Positions 10,760 to 23,089 of a stretch of 64,000 nt of DNA are shown piece by piece. The stretch is from assembly GCA_950022655.1 (NCBI GenBank), contig OX465583.1, forward strand, positions 66,076,652-66,140,651, in the 5' to 3' direction. Both the position numbers and the translations under genes were made by a program. Numbering within the stretch: position 1 is the stretch's first letter; each line of letters starts with the position of its first letter. Source of the stretch: Alentia gelatinosa. Its lineage: Eukaryota; Annelida; Polychaeta; Phyllodocida; Polynoidae. The notes beneath the pieces are model-generated. The model ran no database searches. It was not told where the DNA came from and saw only the letters and a program-made list of their open reading frames with translations.

Positions 10760-11005
10760 AAAGTGGAAAATACACTGTATGATTTTGTTTCTAACGATTA
10801 TGTTCCCTTGCCGTAAGCTTGTCTCAGGCCAAGGGCAAAGGGCGTCGACCACAGCGGGGCGGTAGGACTTAGTGGAAGACACACTGTACGATTTAGTTTA
10901 TTAAGATTAAGTCCTCTTATCCTATGTTAATCTTTGCGTGTCTCAGGCGAATTTGTACAGAGCGTCGACCATCAGAGGCATACCCAAAAGGGGGTGGTAG
11001 GACTT
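10760..11005. repeat. Two tandem copies of a ~120-bp unit
   Basis: 'gtctcaggccaagggcaaag' with 'ggcgtcgaccac' and 'ggtaggactta' (10,820-10,872) is repeated as 'gtctcaggcgaatttgtaca', 'agcgtcgaccat' and 'ggtaggactta' (10,940-11,010). 'acactgtacgattt(a/t)gttt' precedes each. Purpose unknown. Confidence 0.65.
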
Positions 11006-11010
11006 AGGCC

Positions 11011-14000
11011 TCAAGGGCCAATGTACAATTTGCGACTTTTTTTCCTTGAGATAAGCTTGAGATTGAAAAATTCATATATAATTTTGCCAGACACATTCGT
11101 GATACATTAATGACTTTTTTTCAAACATGATCTGTTTCTGTCAGAGAAACGTATATATTGAAAAATATATTTATAAGTTCATCTATACAGATCCTAACCA
11201 AGAATAGACAAAATTCCCCCAAAAGAGATTAGTTAAGTGGCTGGGAGGGGCTAGGATGAGGCACGGAGGCCCTCCCAGCGGGAAGTTATGAGAGTAACAA
11301 TAAATAAAAAAATAAAAAAAAGTTGCGTCCAGAAGGTACATATCGCATGCGATAAAATATAAACATGTTATATTCTAAAGTCTCAAGGAAAAGTTGGCGA
11401 CAAACCCCATCCCAAGTGGGGGGAGGCGGTGCAAAAGGGGTGGTGCGATATCTTCGCTTGACCGCTTCGCTTCGTGAATTACTCCGCGGTCAAACTCGAT
11501 GGAGTGCGGACCAAGTTATTTGCATCGTTATTTTCATCTCGTAAGTTTCCATCTATTATCATATATATACCTGTGGCTGTATGTCATACCTATACAGCCC
11601 GCTCCTACCCATATCACATTTGTGGCCGTACCACACGTAAGTGGCGTACAGGATATGTATGTAGCGGACGGGGTATATATGGTGGAGAAACCCAACAAAT
11701 CGTCCAAAATCCGAAGTAAAAAATTTCGATTTTGAGGTATATAATAATACTAGAACACGTATATTGTGTCTGAACCTGATTACTTGGTAGAATTGACGAT
11801 TAGAAGGACCTCTGCCTTTGGCATCGATTCATATGATCGTCAATGTTACCGCGTATCTATCACGTACAGCCACAGCAAACCTGTTTCCGTATAACACCAC
11901 AAGCACAGCGTCATTACAAGTTATTCGTTTGATTGCGAACTGGGGTGACATCCACTGGCCCGCCATCTAGTTCAAAGCTGTGTTTACTATTCTCTTCTCG
12001 CCCTTCGCCATTTTCTCTTTTTGGCAGCCATCACCGTGTATAATTTGAACCTTTTAACAATTTGGCAGACGACTCTCCAACGAGCCTCTCACGGAGATTG
12101 AGCATTGTTTGTTTTTTCCCCAGTTATACATGAAGGTGTTTGACTTTCCTATAACATGCAGTCCGGTGTCTACTAATGAGTAGGGTGCGTGTGAATTCCG
12201 ACTGGAGGCCACACTTTCACATCATTTAAAAAAAAAATCTTTTTAAGAGCAATGGAGTTTATTCACGTAATTTCTCCACACAAACGCCATTCTTAACTTC
12301 AATGCAATTTAGTATCTACAGAGTTTTCCGTGTTGGTTTCACCTGTGGTCATTAAACTTCGCTCCTTAGTGTCTTTTGAAGATTCTTCATATATAACGAA
12401 TACTATCTAACAACTACCCTTGTCTCTTACTAACCGTGATTGTAATATGGTTTGATTGGAACAGTTACTGAACTATTTCTGATAGAAAGGCGACACCAGT
12501 ATTGTCGTTGTCTATTATTTATATCATCAAAATTAAGAATACGAGGCACATACACTTCTTAACACAGCCGGGAAAAAATCTTATTTATATCATTATTCTT
12601 TAACATATATATATATATATATATTCCTGGTGCCATGCAAGTTCATGACATTTTGCTAGCCCATAGTTTCAGTTACAATGGATTGGTCCTGCTTGACTTG
12701 CAGTTCAGTATGTATTAGTTGTCACCTATGTAGATTAGCGTGGATGGCATTTCCACTCAAGTCTCTGCTTATCACGGTCAAGGTTCCCAAGATGGTTTTA
12801 AAACAACTTCCACATCCTTATTATCCTCTGGTCATAGTTCTATATCCTAATCTTACCGTGGTCCCCTCTCTTATCCTGAACGAATAAAGTACAGCAATTA
12901 TCTCACCCCTGGTATTTTCTCCCGCATAAGCTTAACCTTGGGAACTCGTACTCAACGCTCATGGAGTATTTTAGATAGAAATATAGACTGCTACCCCTCT
13001 TTTCTGGGATACAGATTCATCGGCCAGTCAGACAAGGATATATATTATAATGAACTTTATTCTGATTTCCTTCACTCATTTGAAGATTGTTCATAATCAA
13101 AGACTTGAGCAAGTCTAATGAAAATACTCATCGGGGGATGATGTCACAAATGTTAGCCAATTAATCAGTGATAGGAGATAAATTCTCACTCGATCCATAG
13201 CCACTAAATATAAACCATTCATTTTGGTTTTCTACATAATCTCACCAGACTATGCCTCGTGAGAATACTCCGCAACCAAAACTCATGGCATATGGTCACC
13301 GGCTATGGATCTCAATGCATTTCCTTATCAGGCATTAATCAAGAACCCCGCCATCAAGGATGAGAACTTTAATCGGACGAAACCTAGCGTACAGTAAAAC
13401 AAACCAATATTGATTTACTTCTGTCGAGTGACACATGCCCTAGATACACATCACGGCTACCCCGATTCACAACGCCCCACAACGACAACACATACACACA
13501 CAAAAACACCAGTATGTGATAGTATCCATTTTAATATTGCCATTAACTACAAGCATGGCCCATACTAAAAAGGTTACCCGGAGGTCAAACTGTCTGCCCG
13601 TTGGTCAGTACAATGTTCAGAAAAGAGCTATATTCAGCTCGTGCTACGCAGCCCAGCTAGAAGTGAACAATGATAATTACATGCCTCTAGACTGCCGTCA
13701 ATTATGTATAGTGTATGCTATGCTGCACACTGGTGAGGTGCGGGGCATGGTGTAATCTGACTGTACGGGCCAGCAGTCCGCCGTCTACTTCCACTAATCG
13801 ACTACTTTGCCCCCGCAGCCATTATTGGCAAATGTACATGAAACAGCATTCTCATAGCCACCCACTGGTTCTTGGCCACTGGACTTCATCATTAAGCCAC
13901 AAATCTGTCCTCTTTTGACAGGATTTTTATTCAGTAAAGGTATGGGTAAGGTAGATTGATATTCTAGATATTTGTAATGGCAGTGAAAAGTGGCTGTCAA

Positions 14001-14380
14001 GTCATTAAGGTATGGCCTCCTGACCTTTATGTAAAGTTTTCATCTTTACCTCACCCCTGGTATTTTTGTCCAATAGGCTCTTAACATTGGTAACTATTTC
14101 TCCATGCCCCTATAGTGAAATAGAGTCCATTATCCATGGACTATAATGTCATATATCCGGTGACGTATGGTCTTATACTGTGTACCAGGGTGAAATAAAT
14201 ACAGAAAGTGACTCGTTTTGGTCATAGTCATCCTTCTCCAACCTATTTGAATACTAGGCAATACACACACTCGGCTTCGCCTCGTTCATATTACTTCGCA
14301 TCAAACTCGTGAAGAATGACAACTTTGACCAAAACTTGGTGGTTTCTTCTTTATTATTTCCTAATATACAGGTCTAAGGA
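11011..14380. other. No gene recognised; scattered foldback fragments
   Basis: Open frames here are short and unconvincing. Repeat pieces seen: half a foldback element at about 11,445-11,560 ('gaattactccgcggtcaaac', then 'gaccaagttatttgcatc'), a short (TA)n at 12,605-12,624, 'tctcacccctggtattttct' blocks near 12,902 and 14,052, the 'cttgagcaagtct' dispersed repeat near 13,030-13,115, and a foldback-like stretch near 13,150-13,315. Confidence 0.4.
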
Positions 14381-14384
14381 AGTA

Positions 14385-14560
14385 AAGATAATATAAAGAG
14401 ACGTCACGAGTTTGAGTCTGAGTTTATTTATGTCACGCATTTTGTTGGCTCCATAATTTCACAAGTTGAAGACGAGTGACATTATGGAGCCAACAAAATG
14501 AGTGACATAATTAAACTCAAACTCAAACGAGTGGCGTCTAGATTTTATCCTACCCCGTTT
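14385..14560. mobile_element. Palindromic MITE family 7, copy 1
   Basis: Arms run from 'gacgtcacgagtttgagtct' through 'gttggctccataatttcac' and return in inverse as 'cattatggagccaacaaaat' and 'ctcaaacgagtggcgtct'. A second copy in inverse orientation lies at 48,515-48,665 inside a UBA6 intron. Both abut 'ggataaaatct' and a 'gtaggata' stretch on one side. Confidence 0.7.
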
Positions 14561-15065
14561 CTACATTTTTTCAGTATTAGAAAGTAGTGGCTTAAACAAC
14601 ACTTTATGTCACACCCAGTGACATAAACAAATCCCATGTTAAGCCTATGGCGTTTTTATTAGGGGTTGGATAATGGGTCTTCCTCAGTAAACTAGATTCA
14701 GTTTTTATCATATAAGAGCACAAACTTCCAAGACTCATGTATGTCTTATGTACTATTGAAAGAAACCTACTGGGTGGTATTTCATAAAATCAACTCCTTA
14801 AGGCTTATAAAGATACAGGGGTATAATCAAACAAGAAGAATTTGGGGAACTTTCCTGCTATATAAATTCACAGAAAAAAAGGGAAAAAAGACTTACTGGT
14901 CAGCTTTTAACCTAAATCTGCCACGTAAAATACACATACAGAGTCAAGTGTATGGACACCACCAACCCGAACACAAATATGCCCGCCACCACCTGTCTGT
15001 GCCAAGGCTGCAGCCTTCAGCTTCACACTTGAGGGAGCCGCGGTGATTCTGGCCAAGAGCAGATA

Positions 15066-15318
15066 CTATGGAGCACAGAGTGATTGATAGTTCCACCTTC
15101 ATGTGGTTTAATATTGCCACTGTAGTCAGGGGACAACCATTATTTTCTGCTGTCATCATCTATAGATAATCATGAGGCGAGGCTAAAATCGTTTATGATG
15201 AAAATTTGTTTTTCAAAAAGTAAAATCCATTGATAATTGAACCCGCCACCTGATACTTTGTTTAGTTTCAAGAGGCAAGATGGCCGCATCCATAAGACAA
15301 TAGCTATGTGCCTTATAA
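15066..15318. mobile_element. MITE family 3 (AGGGCACA ends), copy 1
   Basis: Ends are 'gagcacagagtgattgatag' and 'caatagctatgtgcctta', approximate inverted repeats. The interior has 'gccactgtagt', 'ctatagataatcatgaggcg' and 'aagaggcaagatggccgc'. Copies at 24,622-24,884 and 51,520-51,775 share all these blocks. Overlapping open frames are chance. Confidence 0.65.
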
Positions 15319-15875
15319 AGGGAACATGTCTGGCATTTTCAGATCATGATCATTTCTCTGGCTGAAAATAAGTTGAGAATAACTTCTTCAAATTCATAAA
15401 GCTAGTAATATGCCCATTCATATCTCCCCTTCAGCTCCAGACATGTCTATCATGAGTTTAAAAAAATGAGAAAAAAAATCTATCGTGAGTTTTATACCAT
15501 AATAGAAAGGACACCTTTGGATCTTTTCACTAGTGGCCTCTCTAGACAGAATAGTGTTTTTTTCTTTGAATTTATTTCTTTTTCTTTCTGTTTTATTGTG
15601 TATGGCCACTGACATAAGTGCAGGGTCGTGTCGTTAGGAGTGTGGTCCGCTCCCTGCTAGGGACGTCTGAAGAAACTTCTGACATATATTTGACAAGATG
15701 TGAAAAAGTTTCATGTGTAGATTCATTCGTATCCGGTCTCTTTGAACCCACTACTCAGTCACATCAAGGCCAAGCACAAAACGTCCTACTTCGGTAAAGA
15801 AATGAGGCGAGGACGTAAAGAAACGAGGATTGAGGCGTATATTTCGACACAAGTTCCCTACCTGGTAGTACTGTT

Positions 15876-15995
15876 TGTTATCCACCTAATAGGAGTAACC
15901 ACAGAAAACACATAGGGGGTGCGTATGGACATACTCGACGCATATGGATATATGCTGTATGCGCCGAGTCCGCATATGGAAAAATAGTGCATAAC
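15876..15995 (+). repeat. Single diverged monomer of the ~73-bp satellite with its flank
   Basis: 'tccacctaata', 'gaaaacacatagggggtgcg' and 'gcatatggatatatgctgta' follow the order of the satellite unit expanded at 25.2, 29.4 and 33.7 kb. It is followed by 'gcatatggaaaaatagtgca', a flank also seen beside the 25.2-kb array and, inverted, beside the 29.4-kb array. Confidence 0.55.
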
Positions 15996-16350
15996 TGAAG
16001 TGCTGGTTCCACCAACATGATGGATTTGCCATGTTATATATGTTGGTATATCTTAAATTGTCCTGATATGTCTTACCGCCTTTGCCGCGACACGTCACAC
16101 ACGATCATCTGTGTACTTTTTCGCGATGTTGTGTGTATAATTTGATGCTCCACCACAATGATGCCTCAAGATCTATTTCCGACATATCGTGGCATACCGC
16201 CCTCTATTGCGAGAAGAACGTGTCACAGGTGCTTAACCAGACATGCATCACAGCAAATATGCTTGCGATTATTCAAAACCTAGCAAGATTGAGCAAGACA
16301 AGCAAATCGTGACCAATCTCACTATATCTTGTGTGTTGGAACCAACCCTT
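15996..16350 (+). mobile_element. Harbinger-like MITE family 2, full copy
   Basis: Left end 'gtgctggttccaccaacatg' and right end 'tgtgttggaaccaaccctTAA' are inverted. The interior contains 'gatttgccatgttatat', 'gatgctccaccacaatgatg', 'catcacagcaaatatg' and 'actatatcttgtg', all shared with the copy at 40,185-40,420. No transposase frame. Confidence 0.65.
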
Positions 16351-16386
16351 AAAACGATCTAATATCACATACCATCTGTCTGGAAA

Positions 16387-16550
16387 AAGTGAATAAATAC
16401 TATAAAGACTGGTTTCGGATAAAAACGACCGTATGCTCCTGGGAGGTGACTCTACGCGATATCCTCGCATACGGTCGGATATTACTACGCGTCAACTCCT
16501 ACGCATACGCCCGCTTGTATCTATCTGAAACCAGTCGATATTGTGTATTT
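16387..16550. mobile_element. MITE with GACTGGTTTC.GATA inverted ends
   Basis: 'agactggtttcggata' on the left and 'tatctgaaaccagtcgata' on the right are inverted. 'gaccgtatgctcctgggagg' and 'cgtcaactcctacgcatac' form the inner arms. Related ends occur near 29,188-29,270 and 61,505-61,550. Confidence 0.6.
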
Positions 16551-16875
16551 ATCCAAGAGAAACACCTACAGTTCGTTAGCAAACGACTTCATAGTTTTTA
16601 CACTGAACTAAGATCCATGAAGTAGACTTATCAAAACTTAATCATTGGGTAGGAAACTAATGGCTGACAGTTGGATACACATGTTTTATAAATTCCTGTT
16701 TAACTGGAGATTTATCGCAGACGCCTGATACAAATCGATACTCTCCGTGCCAAATGTGTGCCACGTCTCATTTATATGTAGCCACGCCTGTGTCTGGAAT
16801 GTCGGTGTTTGTTGACCACCTGCAGCGTAACACCTGCAACTGGCTCCCCGATATACATCACTAAGCGCCGACCAG

Positions 16876-17275
16876 TATGCCGCAACCCCCATACGCCATG
16901 CCCTGCCGTACGCCATACCCCGTAGGCCACCCCCCATACGCCACCCCACCATACGCCATATCCTATACGCCACCCCCCTTATGCCACATCCAGCGGCGTC
17001 GGGACGTATTTATGGCATCAAAAGACCTCGAACGGCCATCCCTTTGGGCTCAGTAACCACGTTTTCTCTTAGTACGCCATACCCATTACGCCACCCCCAC
17101 CCCTCCCCCCATTCGTCATCACCCGTACGCCACCCCCATTCGATACGCCTACCTCCAAACCACGAAACCCCACCATAGCCACCCCCGTATGCCATATCCT
17201 ATACGCCACCCACAATACGCCACCCCCATATGCCACGCCCCTTACACCATACCCCTACGCCACCCCCGTACGCCC
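16876..17275. repeat. Degenerate short tandem repeat, consensus TACGCCACCCCCA
   Basis: Roughly thirty loose copies of a ~13-bp unit (tacgccacccc/tacgccatacc). They are interrupted at about 17,020-17,076 by a fragment of the 8.3-kb hairpin element ('gacctcgaacggccatcc'). Open frames rich in Pro/His or Gly/Arg/Met across it are by-products. Confidence 0.8.
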
Positions 17276-17364
17276 CATGATTTTAGGGATTTTCCAGGGA
17301 TTCTCATCCATACTTTATCTATTGACAGCTTGTCAAGAAAAACCCTGAAGATCATGGAAGTAAT

Positions 17365-17530
17365 AATGTTCACATTTACAGAGATATCAGGTAAATGGGG
17401 TTCCAGAAATAATATGGGGTTGACACACACACAAGTTCTATTAAGGCTTTTAAATACTGAGGACAGTATTTATGTGTTTTATCCCAAAAAAAATCCCTGA
17501 TTTCAAGGGTTTCCGTGAACTCTGACATTC
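17365..17530. repeat. Dispersed repeat shared with 32,550-32,700
   Basis: 'cacatttacag', 'ggggttccagaaataatatg', 'gcttttaaatactgaggaca' and 'gaactctgacatt' occur in the same order and orientation at 32,550-32,700. There the unit ends in 'gacatccctg', a possible CAGGG-type transposon end. Confidence 0.65.
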
Positions 17531-17904
17531 ATGAAAGCATAAACAACACCTGCTGATGGGGAAGTACTTACAGGAGATTAGTTACTCTATCTAATGCGAC
17601 TTTTGTGTGTAGGTTATCACCACAGGTACTTTTACTGATAAACGACTGGTGATAGAGTGAATAGTGCCTCTAGTCGTGAGAAGTGTGATGTTGGTAACGG
17701 GTGTTCACTTCAGGTGGCACTCCATAACACAGAAATTAGCACTCGGAGAGACACCCTACGGTCGGGCCAGTGGAGCACCCTCTTAGCATTCGCACGTCTG
17801 ACAATGACATATAACAGGCTGTCAGTTTGGGGAGGTTGCAAGCATCAATATGGAATGACTACAGCCATGGAATGACTGGATATTGATTAACCCTTTGCCT
17901 ACGC

Positions 17905-18053
17905 TATGATGTCTGGAGGCATTCCTGGGCGTAGTACCCCATGATGTCTGGAGGCATTCCTGGGCGTAGTACCCCATGATGCCTGGAGGTATTCTTGGGT
18001 ACAGTACGCATGATGCATAAAGGCATTCCCGGGCGTTGTATGCTATGATGCCA
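17905..18053. repeat. 35-bp minisatellite, about four copies
   Basis: Unit 'atgatgtctggaggcattcc' + 'tgggcgtagtacccc'. The first two copies are almost identical and the third and fourth are more diverged. The period is not a multiple of three, and no reading frame persists. Confidence 0.85.
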
Positions 18054-19822
18054 CCATATCCGAAATATAAGCAATTGTTATTTGTCAATGACGTAATGCA
18101 AATATTTCGATTATACTTGTCCAATTTATGTAAAACTATATCATAGTTAATATAATTACTGTTATATAACAACCCAATTATTTTGGATTACCATGGAGGT
18201 GCGATATAATGACGTCACTGTGGATGTTGTGAAAAGTGCAAGTGTACTACAAGGGTGAAAATAGTACTGCATCGGTGCATCTGGTGCTATGCAGCATAGT
18301 GAAGGGCTAAATGAGCCCTGCTCTGGTTTATTATTGATCCTTTAAAGTTTCTTTTTAAACGAGTCCATATCCATCGTTGAACAATGGTATCCATAAGTGT
18401 CCTAACCCCTCGTTAAACACAGGTAATAAGAAAAAAGAAAACAGGAACAATTTTTTTTAATCCTTGATGTAACTGTTAAGAGTCATACAGTCCCTATCTT
18501 CCACAGGCTCCAGTGACAGTGACAGTACCTGGGATGTTAGATAGCTACCTTTCTTTTTTTGCGGTGTATTTGAATTGGTACTGCACTATTGGTGATATGT
18601 GGGGTGGTGAGAGCTATGAGGTCTGAGTTAAGCATACATGTAAATAACCATACTGCCACCAGTCACTCGTATACAAGTCCAGGTATTATGTATGGGGTCC
18701 CATGGATCGCGATAGAGGTCGGCCCAAATGGATAGCCACCAGTTTTACGTGCTGTGTACACAAAACAAGACACGGCAATTTATATGTCAATACCGTAATG
18801 ATTTACCCTGCCCGGCGCTGGGTCCACATGATGTTTTTAAAGGCATATCCTACAGCCCCCAGTGGCGCCACCTGGAGGCCGTTGAATAAACTACGAAGGA
18901 CAAAAAAGTATCTGAGACTTGTCTTTGGGTCCATAGTGTTGTATAGAATAAAGTGTTGTAAGCATATCATGTTTTGACCATAAGAGTAATCTAAAGGTCA
19001 TGCAGTGTTGTATATAAATACGTTTATTTAGAAAACATCTTCTGTTTTGTCATACAGCACTGAATGAGAAAAAATCGTCCAGGATGTTGTTTATCGTTGG
19101 AGTTATCGTATCGTCCAGCACCAGCACCAGAAACGAATAAACTTTATTCAACGGCCCCCTGGTGATTTTTATAAATTAATATCTATCAAACCGAACTGGA
19201 ACCTAGAGACCTATTCTGATACTAAATGAATAAAATATGTTTTGTTCAGTTTGTCCCAACCCAATATCCGAATTAGGCCTATTTACATTTGGCTGATTTA
19301 TAAAGGAAATCTACTGAAAAATCGGGTTTTCTTCAATTCCTTAAATAACAAGGATGGTGACCTATAGTATTCGAAACTTAGAATATGAAGTACGAGTTGT
19401 GCTACACATTTGCTATATTCTGAGAAAGTTTGGGGAAAATGACATAACTTTTACAGGTACGGAGTATTTCAGAGTAGGAGAATGTGGTACACCAATGATA
19501 AAATATTAATTGGTTTTCTTTTCCAATATACAATGATACCAATAAGGTTGGCGACCTATAAGCAACTGTCTGTCCTTCTTATGGGACCGGGCCTTTAGCC
19601 AACAGAACGTTGCCAGGATCTATCCACCATTACAAATACCGTGATTTCACGAAACCCGCACTCATCAAATTACCTAGACGTATTTGAAAAAAAAAATCAT
19701 ATAGCCAGAGGTTCCGATATCATATACCAAGTCCTCATTCAGTAACTAATCTCACAATACGATATAAAACGACAATGATAATTATAGAAAGATATGTATG
19801 ACCCTTTGTAAAAAAAATTTTT
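18054..19822. other. No gene recognised; fragments of a 'ggcatatcctaca' repeat
   Basis: About 18,835-18,900 has 'aaaggcatatcctaca' with 'agtggcgccacctgg', and 19,135-19,310 has the rest of the same repeat ('ccccctggtgatttttata', 'aggcctatttacatttg'). An intact version lies at 22,550-22,705 and an inverse fragment at 56,950-57,005. No exon-like frame. Confidence 0.5.
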
Positions 19823-20058
19823 ATTTAACGTCAAGGTTCTTTTACACCACAAGGGTGGTGACCGAATCTATGTAATGAATTTAGGTAGAAACTTCATCCC
19901 TACACATTTACTGAGGTGAGAGTTCTTTTACTTCCCACAGCACTGAGCCATGATGTGAGAAGGATTGACCTTTGATATAGCAGTAAATCTACCACTGCTG
20001 GGGGTGAAGGAGAAAAGTGGCTGCAGTGGGACCCGAATCAACAAAGTCTGACAACCTT
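19823..20058 (-). mobile_element. tRNA-derived SINE (copy e)
   Basis: Reverse-oriented tail and body ('cacaagggtggtgaccgaat', 'catttactgaggtgagagtt', 'taaatctaccactgctggg') and the start of the head. The head has the variant 'caaagtctgacaacctttg', matching copy k at 40.76 kb, so these two belong to one subfamily. Confidence 0.88.
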
Positions 20059-20724
20059 TGTAAATTCTTCATTGTGAGAATGTTGGATTATCCGCATTCT
20101 CTCCAACGCGCTAGTCATCAACATTATATAAAAAAAAACTCGTTTAAACAGTCTGGGCCTGACTCGGAAATAACCGGCAATCCGTTGATCATACACTGCA
20201 AGGGTGGTTTCAAATTAACCCAGATGCCTCCCAGTTTGCAAAAAGAGACACAAGTATAAGGCTAATAGAAACACGACTGGGGCGGCGCCTGTCCAACGTG
20301 AGCTCGGCAAAAAGAAGCTCTCAGGATCCTCGTTCTATGAATACAAGCCAGCCTGAGGAACACCTTGTGACATTCACAGGGGATCTCCACGTGCAATTAA
20401 AACGAGCAACCCTCACATAAGACACCTGGCCCACTTCCTTCCTCTTTTTCCAGGTGATTGGGACCTTCTGCTTACTCCCCTTTCTTTCCGGACTCTGGAA
20501 GCACAGGTCTATAATAGTAGTGTTAACGATCATGCCTTATATTTTCCATTCACTTCATGACCAAATTGAGAGGGACAGTTTGGTCGGTGAATGCAAGCAC
20601 TCCCTGGTCGCGCACCTGACGCTTCCTGGATTGCAGATACTCATACTCCACGGCCTTGAAGGTAGTGCATCCGATACTCAATGGCCAATTCATTTATAAT
20701 GTTATACCGATTGAAGTAAATCAG

Positions 20725-20865
20725 AAACCCACTCAATGAAAATAACTGGTTTGTACTTCACCGAGTTGGACCGCTACGTAATTCACTCAGCTTCGCTTTG
20801 TGAATTACTCCGCGCTCAAACTCGGTGGAGGGCCAAGTTATTTTCATCTCATGAGTTTCCTTCTA
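20725..20865. mobile_element. Foldback MITE related to the 45.61-kb element
   Basis: Ends 'gaaacccactcaatgaaaat' and 'attttcatctcatgagtttc' are inverted. The inner part has 'gctacgtaattcactcagc' and 'ttgtgaattactccgcgctc'. The same order is seen at 45,610-45,765. No coding capacity. Confidence 0.65.
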
Positions 20866-21190
20866 ACTTAGCCATAAACATGTGGCTCGGTGAGTGGGTA
20901 CAGTAACTCACCTCGGGATGGTTTGTAATTATCGGTGGGAAAATGCCCGGCTAAGTTTAAAATCCATTTTATTCTAATTTTGCTTCAATTTTGCTCTCTT
21001 GTTCATATGAGTCTATGCATTGAGCAATATCGACAAACTACTAGACTTGCTCAAGTCTTTGATTATGAACGTAAATTGAATGAATAAAATAAATTACAAT
21101 GCGGCCAAGGGGAGAGTAGGTGGAGGAGTAAGGAGGGCGTACGGTGGCGGTAGGCAAAGGAGAGGTGGGTAGGACACAGGGACTGAGGCC

Positions 21191-21709
21191 ATGCTAACAA
21201 ACTCCTTCTGTGGATTGTCTCCAACAAGTCCCAGATTGCAATCCATCATCCCCTTCTCAGAATGTGATAAAAGGTTGCCTGACACATTGAGCCACTATAT
21301 CGGGTCTACTTCCGACCAGAGCGGCTTTCCTGCTCCTTCTGTGGGCCTCTTAACGATCCATCCTTCTGTGGGCCTCTTAACAACCCATCGTTCTGTGAGC
21401 CTCTTAACGATCCATCCTTCTGTGGGCCTCTTAACAACCCATCCTTCTGTGAGGCTCTTTACGACCCATCGTTCTGTGAGCCTCTTAATGATCCATCGTT
21501 CTGTGAGGCTCCTAACGATACATCGTTCTGTGAGGCTCCTAACGATACATCGTTCTGTGAGGCTCCTAACGATACATCGTTCTGTGAGGCTCCTAACGAT
21601 ACATCGTTCTGTGAGGCTCCTAACGATACATCGTTCTGTGAGGCTCCTAACGATACATCGTTCTGTGAGGCTCCTAACGATACATCGTGCGAGCTGCTCG
21701 TGTTTTTAG
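21191..21709 (+). other. Open frame created by a 27-bp minisatellite; doubtful gene
   Basis: A 172-codon frame runs through a minisatellite at about 21,335-21,690. Because the unit is 27 bp, it encodes a 9-residue repeat (SVRLLTIHR and variants) about thirteen times. The first 50 residues have no recognised domain. No splice site, signal peptide or family match supports expression. Early copies are diverged and the last seven are essentially identical, so the array has been expanding at its right end. It could be a repeat with accidental coding capacity or a lineage-specific repeat protein; the first is favoured. Confidence 0.3.
21335..21690. repeat. 27-bp minisatellite, about 13 copies
   Basis: Consensus 'ttctgtgaggctcctaacga' + 'tacatcg'. 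The left half uses variants with 'gtgggcctcttaac', while the right half is nearly homogeneous. Confidence 0.93.
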
Positions 21710-22727
21710 AATTTCTACATATTCTATTATAAAGTAATCATAATATCGATCTCTAAAATAAATTTTAAAAAAATATATAGCACCGTGACCCCCGATGTTT
21801 AATTAAAGGGGTGAATCCACCAGGCCGATTTCAACTTTTTGGAATTTCTATATATTCTATCATAAGATTATCATAATACTCTCCCAGGTAGGACCGCCGC
21901 CTGGTGACATCAAACTAGTGTCCGGAGATCATAGTGATCAATAGACTCCATCAGCAACAAAACACCCAGGGTCGTTTGTAAACCAACCTAACGGTCAGCC
22001 ATGTCAGCGGCTAGAACTGAGCGGCAGGTACCACATTAAATCAATGCGTATTGATATCGGCAAGACAACCCAATGGGGTCAGACATGTCGTGATGACTAT
22101 CCATTGCTCACGATCGTGTTTTGTTTTATTTAGCCAGATAATCTAAGGGGGGACATGTCCTGGGTATGTCCCATAACTGTTCCAGAGAAATATAGCTATG
22201 CAGGCATCCTGTATCCTTTTTTCATATTTCTCAGGGAGAATCATATGGTAAATGATGCACACACGAGTATATAGCGGCAGCATATTGGCTGGATGCCAAA
22301 GAGCATCAGATGGAAATTGACAGGCGGAAAGATCTAGCGCTTGACAGCCGGAAAAACGAGAACCGGGATGGATTCCAGGTTACACGGACCTAATCACACG
22401 GCCGCCACCCTCTGCAGATAGCCATCAAAAATATAATTTATTAGATTTTCATATTTTTAAAATTCAATTGTCCGTATTATTTTGATTGTAAACAATGACC
22501 AAAGCTAGGTGTACCTTCAACTAACATTTGTAATCATTTGCAATATTTTAAAGGCATATCCTACAATTCACGGTGGGGCCACCTGGTGATTTTAAGATAC
22601 TGTCAATTATCAGTCAAAAATGGTTCTGAATGAGTAAATTTAACGTTTTATCCAGTTTATCAAATCTTTATAGGTAAAATAGGCCAATTTACATTTGCTT
22701 GATACATGTGCGCAGACGTTGGCCATG
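21710..22727. other. No gene recognised
   Basis: Contains two similar stretches, 'gaatttctacatattctatt' (about 21,711) and 'gaatttctatatattctatc' (about 21,842), and the 'ggcatatcctacaattcacg' dispersed repeat at 22,550-22,705. No exon-like frame. Confidence 0.45.
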
Positions 22728-22803
22728 TAAATCTACCAATGCTGGGGGTGAAGGAGAAGAGTGGCTACAGTGGGACTCGAACCCACAACCTTTGGGTTAC
22801 GGG
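22728..22803 (-). mobile_element. tRNA-derived SINE, head fragment (copy f)
   Basis: Reverse-oriented 'taaatctaccaatgctggg', 'ggctacagtgggactcgaac' and 'ccacaacctttgggtta'. It keeps the B box and is truncated where the 63-bp tandem array starts. Confidence 0.85.
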
Positions 22804-23057
22804 TGATCGGGAAGTAGCAATCACTCTGTGCCCTATCCTCCCTAGACCGTCGAGCTGGCAGGCAGTGACGGGGGAACTAGCAATCACTCTGTGCCCTATC
22901 CTCCATAGACCGTCGAGCTGACAGACAGTGACAGGTGAACTACCAATCACTCTGTGCCCTTTCCTCCCGAAACCGTCGAGGTGGCAGGCACTGACGGGGG
23001 AACTAGCAATCACTCTGTGCCCTATCCTCCCTAGACCGTCGAGCTGGCAGGCAGTGC
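22804..23057. repeat. 63-bp minisatellite, four copies, derived from a MITE end
   Basis: Unit 'gaactagcaatcactctgtg' + 'ccctatcctccctagaccgt' + 'cgagctggcaggcagtgacg'. The 'tagcaatcactctgtgccct' part equals the end of MITE family 3 (15.07, 24.62, 51.52 kb), so the array grew from that terminus. Confidence 0.85.
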
Positions 23058-23089
23058 TGGCCGCTCAGCCTCTGCGTACAAATCGATAA

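Noticed and set aside
16686..17270. Met/Gly/Arg-rich and Pro/His-rich frames
   Set aside because: Generated by the degenerate TACGCCACCCCCA tandem repeat.
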